Assembly: GCA_036346275.1 (NCBI GenBank) | Contig: CM070725.1 | Coordinates: 19,768,216 to 19,832,215 of the forward strand | Source: Otatea glauca | Taxonomy: Eukaryota > Streptophyta > Magnoliopsida > Poales > Poaceae | Direction: 5' to 3' | Length of the DNA stretch: 64,000 bases | Part shown: piece by piece, positions 54,933 to 64,000 of the stretch | Layout: every line of letters starts with the position of its first letter | Position numbering within the stretch: the stretch's first letter is position 1 | Translations under genes and position numbers: made by a program | Notes under the pieces: model-generated | Databases searched by the model: none | The model's input: only the letters and a program-made list of their open reading frames with translations | What the model was told of the DNA's origin: nothing

Positions 54933-55620
54933 TGTTTGCACCCAAATTTGGCAAAGTTTGGTTTATTTTGTCGGGCTAAAGGATAAAATGGATATTTCTG
55001 ACCGATATCAGTTAAAAAGGAAAAGTTACGTTAAAGATAGGATTATGGCCAATGTTGATTCAAACATGGAATTTTATATGTACAAAGGCCGATACGGATC
55101 ATGATTGGCAACACATTAGAGAAGAATACGATCGGCCGATGCACTATAAAAAGGAATAGAGAGTGAGCAAAAAAAACATATTCCAATCAATCAAACAACT
55201 CGCATCTACTTTTTATTTACTTTTTCCTATCAACTAGGAGTAGCTTTATAATTTAGAATCTCTCGTGTAATCTGATTTTGATTAATAAAGTTACGCATCG
55301 CCGATTATTGATCTTCCTCGATTACGCCAGGTTTGGTTTTCTCCAATCTTGTTGCACATCGCCTGTTTAGGAAAAATCTACCTTTTACCATCTAATCAGC
55401 CCTAATCGGTTGTTTAGACTTATCATCACCTTTTTTAATCGACTTCTAGTAGCTGTTTAGATCTTTGTTGATTATTATTTAAATTGGCTTTGAGCGTATA
55501 TTTTCCATCTATCTTGTCGATTGTAGGATCAAATCTGCTGGCATGCCACGAACCAACTTAAACCCGACGTTTGTTTGTGTTTGAGCCGATCAATCCGTCA
55601 TCATATTTTTCGGCGCAACA
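54933..55620 (+). repeat. Tat copy D 5' LTR (688 bp)
   Basis: It starts TGTTTGCACCCAAATTTG and ends TTCGGCGCAACA. A TATAAAAAG motif (about 55145-55153) and an AATAAAG (about 55284) mark U3 and R. Homologous to the solo LTR at 20462-21146 in the same orientation. Confidence 0.85.
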
Positions 55621-55626
55621 CACTTT

Positions 55627-55645
55627 TGTCACGTCTGGTGGGACA
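55627..55645 (+). other. Tat primer-binding site (copy D)
   Basis: TGTCACGTCTGGTGGGACA, 6 bp after the LTR, matching the copy B site except for three bases. The tRNA is not identified. Confidence 0.6.
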
Positions 55646-57422
55646 TGGTGTCTTCTACTGGAAAGCCAATCCCGTCGTCCAATCTCAACACTGAAGCTAC
55701 AATCGTCCCAACATTGGACGATTTGACACCTACACAGTGCAAGGACATCGAGAGCAGAAGGTCGTGCTCGAGGAGATGATGTTAAGCAGCTATCAGAAAA
55801 CTCAACGTGGTGTAACTCAAAAGACCGCCTTGCCGATGGTCAATGCCCTCGGTGATGCAGGGATTACCGACACATCGGTAAGTCAATACATGCCTACACA
55901 AGCTGAATTATCTGCTACGATTAATCAATCTGTGCATCATACTTTGATTAATTAATCATCGAGTTTAGTTACAACTTTTAAGCCAATGATAGCTAACAGT
56001 GTTAAGACTATAGCTCAAGAGTTGGCATCAGCTAGAAGCCTACTCGATATGGAGACCCTGCTGAATTACCCTGTTTATTCAGTTGCACCAAACATGCAAA
56101 GCTCTATGTTAATGGCCGATCCTAAACCATCGGTTACAACTCCACCTCTTACCATGATGCCAACCCAACCGACCATAATATTGACTCGAGATCCTCGTAC
56201 AAGTGGGATTGTGCATTATCAAGCATATACAGATGCTGCTAAGTTGGATGCACCAGCAAACTTACCACCATCGGCTCTGTTTTACACTTTTTCTCAATCG
56301 GTTCCACAGCCGATTAACCTCCTAGGCATCCATAGTACGCCGAGTCGATTCTGAAGAGGAATAAGGCTCCATACAAGGTTGTAACGTACTCGGAACCCTT
56401 CGTTCCAGTACCAGAGCCATTTGCTAGGAAAAATACAAGCAAACCTCATTAGTTCCCATCATCTCAAGTGACCTGTCAACCCGAGATTACGCTCGGGGAG
56501 CAGAATACCAATTACGAGTACACTTGGCATATTCCTAACACTGCATCACCCAATATGGTGAATTAGGCCTATCAAACATCTCCTGTGCTGCGAGACCACT
56601 TCAGCATATAACCTAAAGGGAGGGTTACATGTTATCGGAAGCCGTACCCTGATTACATTGATTGAATGTCTTATCCTAATAATTTTAAAGTTCCTGATAT
56701 TGCAAAATTATCAGGGGATGAATTCGGTCAATTTCTGGATCGATTTGGAAAGCTGATTCCATGAATACTTTTCTCTAGAAGTCTAAAACTTAGAATTTCT
56801 GACTTAAGTTTTGTTCGCCAGAAATTTGGGGAATCAGTAACAAATTATATTAAGAGATTTAGAGAAGTAAGAAATCAGTGTTTTAGTGTTGCATAGCCCG
56901 ATAATCAGCTAATCGATTTAGCCTTCCAAGGGTTAATTCCCCAGCTGAAGGAAAAATTTGACAGGCATTAATTTATCGATTTGAGTCAGCTGCTAAATAG
57001 AGTATCGGCTCAAGAAAGTCGTTTTACCAATAATAGAGGCTTTAGAGATAAATTCAAGACTAATAACAATAACAAAGATAAGGATAAAGCCAAGGTCAAT
57101 GTCATCGAGTATGGCTTAAGTGATTCATCTGAAGATGATGAGGCTAAAATAAATATAGCTGAATGGGTTAAGAGGTCTAAGAAGTCCCTAGTCTGTTACT
57201 GGATTAAGCCGACTAAAAATAAGTCAGAAATAAAATATGCTTTTGATGTTTCTAAATGTGACCGTATTTTTTATCTATTGTTGCAAGAAAAAATAATATG
57301 ATTGCTTGATGGTCACACTATACCGTCGGCTGTAGAAATAAAAAAATGAAGGTATTGCAAATGGCATCATTCTTTTTATCATAATACTAATGATCCTACA
57401 AAGTGTGATGTCTATAATCAGC
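55645..57422 (+). pseudogene. Tat gag (copy D)
   Basis: Start ATG at 55645 (M-V-S-S-T-G-K-P). After an early frameshift the E-E-M-M-L-S-S-Y-Q-K-T-Q-R-G-V-T block, S-V-H-H-T-L-I-N, N-S-V-K-T-I-A-Q-E-L-A and N-Y-P-V-Y-S-V-A-P-N follow, then the capsid-like region (56640-56950), an acidic S-S-E-D-D-E-A-K-I-N-I segment and a partial zinc knuckle near 57355-57410. Stops and frame changes are frequent. Best preserved gag of the family over 55986-56354. Confidence 0.75.
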
Positions 57423-57559
57423 GGTAATCTTTACTTGCATTGTTATATTCTATAGTTAGAATTAACCACAATGAGTTAATTTGGCTTTTCACAACTGATA
57501 GCTACCCTTAGCCGATTAGGAGTCAACCCAAATACTTGGGTGACACCTCTTTAAGTACT

Positions 57560-60500
57560 TACCATTAATTGCTTTAGAAAACACCACACCTTCCAACGTC
57601 TCTTAAATATAAGAATTTCCATCTATAAGCCGATGAACTCTATACGGTCCTTCCCATGTTGGAGACCACTTGCCGAATCGATTATCCCTAGAGCCGACGG
57701 CAACATAGTTTTCCAAATCAAATCAGCTTCACAAAAGGACTTAGGCATCACTTTTTTATTGTAAGCCTTTTGTAAAATTCCAATTTTTATATTTCTTGGC
57801 GTTAATGTGCATTTTGTATTTTTGTGAATTTTCTAGAATTTATTTGAATTAAGCCTTTGTTAGAATCTATTTAAATTTTTTTGAAAAGTTTAAATAAATT
57901 TTTATTAAAAATATTTTATTTGAGTCTCAAATGCCATAAAATATTTTCCTAAAATTGTTTGGAATTTTTGGGCATTTTTGCAATTTATTTCGGCTTTATT
58001 CAATTTCTAGAATTATTTTAAATAGAAAATCACAGAAAATACCTTAAGTTTCTTGGGCCGAAAGCCAATGGGCTTGGCCCATTTTCCCGTAGCTCACACA
58101 AGCACAAACCGCGGTGCCAGCCCATGCACCGCAAACCCTAATCCGCGTGGAACTCGAGCCGTCGGTCTTGATGTGACACGCGAGATCGAGTCGAGTAGCG
58201 CTTGCGTGTGAGACGTCGAATCGTTGCCACGTGGATGCTTCAGATTAAGCATTGTCACCGCCACCATATCCTAACCGAATCCGCCACCGTCGCCATTTCC
58301 ATTTTGGTCTCCACGCTCTACACAGAAGTCGAGGGAACTATTTAAGCCGTCGCCTTGCGCACTGTGAAGCCCACCTCGCGCCGCACATCTTACCCCAGAG
58401 CACGCAGTACAAGATTCCCTAGCATCACCGCTTTTACTCGCCATAGTTTCAGAGCCTTCGTCGTTGGTTTTTGATGGTTTCCACCGTCGTTGAGCCGTCT
58501 TCGCCGCGTCCAAGGGAAGGTCTGAGATCCCCGCGTTGAGCCACATCGAACCCAAAAAGCCGTGTCGTCGGATGAGCATTGGAACGCCACGATCTTCGTT
58601 GTCTTCATTGACTCCGATGAGGACCTCGCGCCGTGCCATTACCGAGCTTCGTCGTCGCTGTGACCGTCCGATCTGGCATGAACTGCACAGATCTCGTTGC
58701 GTGTGCTCGCCATCGCCACCAACCTCGCGCTACCACCTCCATTGGATCCAGTATGGATGGCCTAGATTTTGCCAAGCGTTGCCATCGCCGCTGCTGCCTT
58801 CACTGGATTTTTTATCGTCCAATCTGTATTAGGCAGGTAGGATCATGTCGCATGTCACGTCCATAGCTTGCCACGCGTCGATGCTTACGTCAGCCCTTCT
58901 GTATTGACCGTCGGTCAACTTTCCATGGACCGAGTCCACCGTAGACGCGCACAGTTCCATGGACCAAGTCCATAGACCCGTGGTCCCACATGTTAGTGAA
59001 ATAGATTTATTTTATATTTATTTTAATTAGGTAAATAGTATCGCTAATGTCAACATGATGACATAATTAGATTTTACCGTATAAAAATAATTCAGCCGAA
59101 AACCAAAACTATCCAAGAAGTCAGCGTGACATCATAAACCCAATTTTTCAGTAGAAAATTAATTCGGTTAATAAGATTTATTCTTTTTCTTTTATTTCAA
59201 AATTTAGAAAGCCTGATCTCCCTTATACGTGCTCCGATTGAGGTGATTCTGATTCCTAAAATATGTAAAATTGAGCTCTATTTAATGGTGAATTTTATTT
59301 GATTTTTAGAGTTAAGTTTGCTCTCTGTTTTTGGTATTTATTAGTTTATTTATTTATTTCGCGTAGATGTTGATGTACCCAAGGTGTTCGTGAACGAGGA
59401 GCCAACTAAAGAGCAAGATCCAGAATAGAAACAAGAGCTTTTTGAAGGCAAGTAGTGCTTTGTTTATGTTGAGCCTATGTTTTAAAAGTTATGTTGTTTT
59501 AAACTATTGCATGCTAATTCAATATATAACCGTTTCAATTAAATTGGGATTAGTTATTCAACCTAATTGAACTTATGTCTACCTTGTCATTTGTATGCCA
59601 TGATTCATTTGTCACCCTAGTATGGTTCTTTATTAGTGGGTAACTATTAATTGCCAATATGGGATGGTTAGAACGTGTAGCTTGCATAGCCATGCAACTA
59701 GTTATTGATGTCATTTTGAGAATTCAAAATTAATCTTGATTAATGGAATATGGAATCTGTTTATGAAAAGGTGTGTCAAGTGTTGTCACACAATGTTGAT
59801 GATGTTGTTGATGGCACGTGGTGCATGGTAATCAACTGTGGTGGTAAAATGATTTAGACTAGGGCAAGTGACAAGAGTTGTGAATTATGGTGGGCCAGTG
59901 TGGCAATTGGGTGGTCGCATTGTTATTTTGATGAATGGAAATTGATAAGATATGATAGTGGTTATTGTGAGTTTTTGGGAAGTCTTGCCTTGGTCAATTA
60001 AGGACTTAACCTTGCAAGCATTTGAACTGAGCTAAGCATACAACCACATGTCTGGTATGGGACAGACCTAGCTGAGTAATTTATAATGTCTAGATTGTGG
60101 TACTGTAGTGGTGGTGTGGGTTCCGGATGCACGGGTAGACTCACATGGCACAAGAGGGGCCCCAGATAGTGGTAACTAGTCCCTTTAGTGTTGAAACCTC
60201 AACAGACAGTACTGGGTTTAGACAGAATATTGTAAAGGCTTTGTTATGATCGTTCATTCGCATACTCTTGTATGGCAATACACGATGGACATGGTGAGTT
60301 GATTATATCTTGTGGGTGAAGTGTATAACCTCTACGGTGTGTCGAACCTATTCGAATAGTCATGCTCGCGGTATTGAGCAAAGCTCGGGAATTATAATCA
60401 AGGTTTAGATTTTGATAAAATGAACATGGGAATGAAGGCTGTGTGCCTATAGAAGTATGTAAATTGATTTAAGGTTGTGAGTCAGTTTATTTGAGAAATA

Positions 60501-61930
60501 ACTGAGAAATTTGTTATTGTTATTATTTGTTTTACTGTCATTTCAATCTATTTATGCTATTCATTTGTAAATGCTGCTTTATTGCAAAATAACCGATTCA
60601 CCCATTCATTTGGAATAAGCCATGCATATAGTATAATAGACTTGCGTTCTGTGCACAACTTGTTGAGTGCTTTATGTACTCACCCTTGCAACAACCAAAT
60701 CACCGGTTGGAGAAGAGTCTACACCATCTTACGAGGAGTACCAGAAGGAGATGATCAACTAGGGTGCTAACCTTGTCGGTTGCCAGTGGCAAATTGAAGG
60801 GTTACTACGAATAATTTATTTCCTCTGTAGTTTATTTATTTCTTAGTCTAAGCCCTATATGGCGTATTTATGTATGGTTGACCTTAAGGTTGTTCAACAG
60901 GTTATATTTAAATAGATGAAGTCTTTATTTATATTTTCGTTGTGTATGATTATGATATTCATTTATGTTGGGACTGTATGCACTAGCGTGATCCTGGACT
61001 AGTGCAAAATATACAGATGGTCTGGGTTTGCATATTCGGATCCTGACACCTTCGCAAATTTTGCCTTATTTTTCTTAAGATGCAAACGTAATTCTGCCGT
61101 GTCGTCCAAATTATCGGTCATTAAATCCTTATAATCTTGAGCCAACAAACCATTTTTCCTAGCCGTTCTTACCGAGTCAATATTGATTTTCAAAGGCAAC
61201 ACAACTTCTTGTCCATAGGCCAATTGGTAGGGCAATAATTTTGTTGCACCATGGTATGCAATCTGATAAGCCTATAATGACTCCGATAACGTTACATGCC
61301 AATTCCTTGGTTTCTCCTCAATCTTCCTCTTGATTAACTTAATCAATGTTTTATTGGACGACTCAACTTGACCATTAGCTTGAGCATAATAAGGTGATGA
61401 ATTAAAAAACTTTATAACCTAAATTCTGGCAAAACTTTGAAACTCATCGGACATAAACACAGTGCCCTGATTGGTCGTAATAGTCTGTGGAATTCAAATC
61501 GGTGAATAATATGTTCTTTAACAATTCTGATAGCTTCAACACTTGTAACCTTTTTAAGTGGGATTGCTTCAACACATTTAGAAAAATAACCGATCGTGGC
61601 TAATATGAATTTATGGCCTTTACTTGATTCAATAAATATTTTTCCGATTACATCTATTCCCCATCATCTGAATGACCATGGCTTGATAATTGGATGCAAA
61701 GCCAACGCTAGAGCCAATTGTACGTTGCTAAATTCCTAACAGGTCTAATATCCTTTGTAATATTTGAAACAATCTTCCAACATTGTCGGCCAAAAATACC
61801 CAGTACACCTTAACAACTATTTCATTTTATAAGCCGATTGATGGGTTCCACAAATACCTTTATGCACTTCTCCCATAGCCACTTTAGCTTCTTCGGTCTC
61901 AAGATATCTCAGTAACAAACCTTCTAAAGT
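57560..61930 (-). pseudogene. Tat integrase (copy C), split by a family X element
   Basis: The upper part includes the core in shifted frames and, from 61235, L-A-Y-G-Q-E-V-V-L-P-L and D-D-T-A-E-L-R-L-H-L-K-K-N-K-A-K-F-A-K-V. The lower part (57770-57560) continues with K-A-Y-x-K-K and a W-S-P-x-W-E-G-P-Y type motif. Rejoining needs removal of 57771-61048 and one CCTT(T/C). Confidence 0.7.
57771..61048 (+). mobile_element. Long-LTR element of family X, copy 3 (3278 bp)
   Basis: It starts TGTAAAATTCC and ends ATCCTGACA, with flanks CCTTT (57766-57770) and CCTTC (61049-61053), 4 of 5 matching. It is the reverse orientation of copies 1 and 2. The conserved hairpin (60980-61005) and palindrome (GACCTTAAGGT, 60880-60890) lie near its 3' end. 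The GC-rich segment 58080-58990 gives spurious frames. No gag or pol. Best read as a solo long LTR. Confidence 0.75.
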
Positions 61931-61989
61931 CTGATAATAAAGCACATTGTCAAAGAGGACATATTTTAGGGCCTGTCGCTTGATTCTTC

Positions 61990-62660
61990 AATCAGTGGGT
62001 TTCGAAGGATCAGTCAAATATTCCACTATTTTTATTCTCCAATCATTAGTGGTAATGAACATAACCATTTTTTCTATCGGCTCAAATTCCTCTAATCGGC
62101 CAAAAACTTTATAGCTTGATGCTTGTTGAGCTAATGAGTTGGCCTTATCATTCAACTCACAAGGAATATGACAAATGAAAGAAGAGTTGCATGGGCCGAT
62201 TAAATCGAGACACCATTCCAAGTATCTGATCAAAACTTCATAGCAGTTGTATTCTCTCTTAATCTGCTGGACCGCTAACAATGAATCGCCATAAGCCTCA
62301 ACAGAATCAACTCCGATATTATCAAGTAGTTGTAGGCCTTTAAGCAATGCTTCATATTCGGTTTAATTATTAGAACACCTGCAATTTAGTCTGAATGTGA
62401 ACTCAAAGCTATACTCCGTTGGCGAAATCAACACTATTTTGATACCATCACCCTCTCGACACACCGATCCACCGAAAAATAGTTGCCAAGGGGCAACAGA
62501 TATTAGATCGGCATTCATATTAGTTTCGTGCCCAGTTCTGAAATTGGCAATCACTTGACCCTTAACAGATTTAGCTGATTCATACGTCAAATCGAACACA
62601 ATGAGCGTATACGCCCATTTACCAAGTCGACCTCGCAAAATTGGAGCTGACAACATATAT
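61990..62660 (-). pseudogene. Tat second RNase H (copy C)
   Basis: Frames 62656-62363 and 62347-61988 encode K-W-A-Y-T-L-I, W-Q-L-F-F-G-G-S-V-C-R-E-G-D-G-I-K-I, then E-A-Y-G-D-S-L-L-A-V-Q-Q and N-D-K-A-N-S-L-A-Q-Q. The first catalytic Asp position is Gly. A frame break lies near 62355. Confidence 0.75.
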
Positions 62661-63085
62661 TTTATAACATCGGTTTTACAAATAACCTTACAAGCCGATG
62701 CTAAGATATAATGCCTTAACTTTGTACAAGCAAAATATAATGATAAGCAGAGTTTCTCTACAAAAGGGTACCTAGTTTATGCATCAATTAACCATAGGCT
62801 TATGTAAAAAATAACCTGCTCTTTACCGTCAATTTCTTGTGCCAAAATAGCTCCAACCGTCGCCTCTTCACCTGATATATATAATTTAAATAGTATACCT
62901 TTTTGAGGTGCGGCTAAAACAAGAGAATTAGACAAATATTCCTTAATGCTCTCGAAAGCTTTCTGCTGATCAGCTCCCCAAATAAAGTCTTGATTATCCT
63001 TTAATTTCAACAGTGGCATAAATGAACTAATACGGCTAGACAAATTTGAAATAAACCACCATAAATAATTAATCTTGCCAATCAT
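62661..63085 (-). pseudogene. Tat RNase H (copy C)
   Basis: The frame 63085-62777 reads G-K-I-N-Y-L-W-W-F-I-S-N-L, F-E-S-I-K-E-Y-L-S, L-Y-I-S-G-E-E-A-T-V-G-A-I-L-A-Q-E and V-I-F-Y-I-S, the RT connection and first RNase H. The rest is in shifted frames to about 62661. Confidence 0.75.
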
Positions 63086-64000
63086 CTTATGTTAATTCTT
63101 TTTGCAGACCGGTGGCTTAGTTTTTGCTATGGCTTTGATCCTTTCTTGATTAACTTCAATTCCTCTTTCATGAACAATAAAGCCCAAAAACTGTCCAGCC
63201 GATACACCAAAAGCACACTTGTATAGATTCATCTTCAAACCATGTGCCCTTATGTTTTTTAACACCATTTCCAAATTGGTCAGATGCTGCAAATCTTCCT
63301 TGGATTTCGCAACAACATCATCAATGTAAATTTCCACAACATGGCCGATTAAATCATGAAAGATCAAATTCATGGCACGTTGATATGTTGCACTATTATT
63401 TTTCAAGCCGAACGTCATTACCCCCCATTCAAAAAAACCTAGGGCACTAGGGCACCTAAAAGTTGTCTTGGGTATATCAGCTTCTGCTATGAATATTTGG
63501 TTATATCTAGTATTACCATCGAGAAAACAAAATAATCTTATTCCCCGATGCAGTATCAACAAGCATATAAGCTATTGGCATTGGGTACTCGTCCTTTGGT
63601 GTAGCTTTATTCAAATCCCTAAAATCAACACACACTCTGAGTTTGCCATTTTCTTCATAACATGCACGATATTAGAAATCCATTCAACATATCGGCAAGG
63701 CCTGATAAACTTAGTCTCCAATAGTCGCTCAATTTCTTCTTTTATAATTGTATACAAGGCCAGATTGAATCGTCTAGGGGAGTATTTAAATGGCCGATAA
63801 CCTAGCTATATAGGTAGCCTATGTTCAACAAGTTGTCGGTTTAAACCAGGTATCTCATGATACTCCCAAGCAAAGCAATCTTTATAATTGTTTAATATCT
63901 TGACCAACTTTTCTTTTATAATCAGTGGATATTTTTGAACTAATAAAAGTTGGTCTTTTTCTATCACAATCACCTACGTCGACTTCCTTTAACTAATCAG
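63086..64000 (-). pseudogene. Tat reverse transcriptase (copy C), active site intact
   Basis: The frame 63562-63092 (156 codons) contains F-L-D-G-N-T-R-Y-N-Q-I, F-R-C-P-S-A-L-G-F, G-V-M-T-F-G-L-K, the intact Y-I-D-D-V-V and K-C-A-F-G-V-S-A-G-Q-F-L-G-F. Earlier RT blocks lie between 63562 and 64000 in broken frames. This is the best preserved RT of the three copies. Confidence 0.8.

Larger units (their letters stand above)
54933..57422 (+). mobile_element. Tat-type gypsy, copy D: 5' LTR and gag only
   Basis: A plus-strand LTR (54933-55620), primer site (55627-55645) and gag (55645 to about 57420) of the same family as copies A to C. At about 57422, right after the zinc-knuckle segment, it joins the 3' end of minus-strand copy C. 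It is inserted in a CACTA element (left flank ACTTC at 54928-54932; the other flank is not visible). Confidence 0.8.
57423..64000 (-). mobile_element. Tat-type gypsy, copy C: pol, cut by the window edge
   Basis: Minus-strand order from the window end: RT (64000-63092), RNase H, second RNase H, integrase (about 61930-61049, then 57770-57560) and 3' untranslated sequence to 57423. A family X element interrupts the integrase C-terminus. There is no antisense gene or 3' LTR after the integrase; instead copy D's gag abuts it head on. Confidence 0.8.

Noticed and set aside
58271..58866. Frames up to 122 codons in family X copy 3
   Set aside because: Same reasoning: GC-rich LTR interior, frames on both strands, no homology to copy 1 frames.
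1..64000. CRISPR arrays, bacterial operons, rRNA genes
   Set aside because: No regularly spaced identical repeats with unique spacers, no bacterial gene organisation and no rRNA-like conserved stretches were seen.

Overview
The window looks like plant nuclear DNA from a grass, made almost entirely of nested transposable elements. The basis is the element families present: Ty3/gypsy elements with two RNase H domains, Ty1/copia elements primed by initiator tRNA-Met, a BED-finger hAT transposon, the end of a CACTA element and a short hAT-type MITE. I found no convincing host protein gene, rRNA or CRISPR array. Nearly every long reading frame is a broken retrotransposon or transposase fragment. 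The species cannot be read from this; a panicoid grass is only a guess.

Layout. 1-2827: 5' part of a gypsy element on the minus strand. 2828-5701: 3' end of a copia element, split by a 2.06-kb solo LTR (3440-5499, target duplication CTTAG). 5702-11643: Tat-type gypsy copy A on the plus strand, truncated at both ends and carrying a 739-bp hAT MITE. 11645-19350: 5' half of a second copia on the minus strand, split by a 3.28-kb long-LTR element and a 919-bp gypsy solo LTR. 19351-21308: unassigned DNA, partly GC-rich, holding a perfect Tat solo LTR (20462-21146, duplication CGTGC). 21309-40802: a BED/DUF659-type hAT transposon split by a complete copia (23060-30994, duplication GTGGG), a 4.96-kb long-LTR element (31371-36330, duplication CAATA) and a Tat solo LTR (38268-38918). 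41244-52969: a full-length Tat gypsy element, copy B, on the minus strand. 53792-54932: left end of a CACTA element, cut by Tat copy D (LTR and gag, plus strand). From 57423 to the window end: Tat copy C on the minus strand, holding a third long-LTR element (57771-61048).

The most interesting locus is in Tat copy B. Between its pol and 3' LTR lies an antisense gene (42297-45229, plus strand) with its own G-box and TATA-type promoter, a plant-mobile-domain-like (PMD, aminotransferase-like) protein, three small introns whose removal keeps the frame, and an Ala/Glu/Lys-rich coiled-coil last exon. Because it is antisense to the element's genomic RNA, its introns would survive retrotransposition. 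It now has several stop codons and frameshifts, so this copy is probably dead.

The Tat copies follow the order gag, protease, RT, RNase H, second RNase H, integrase, antisense gene. Copies A, C and D are deleted, rearranged or broken versions of the same family. Almost all coding sequence carries single-base indels or stops. The LTR pair of the 23060-30994 copia differs mostly by small indels near CG, so some frameshifts could be sequence-quality artefacts.
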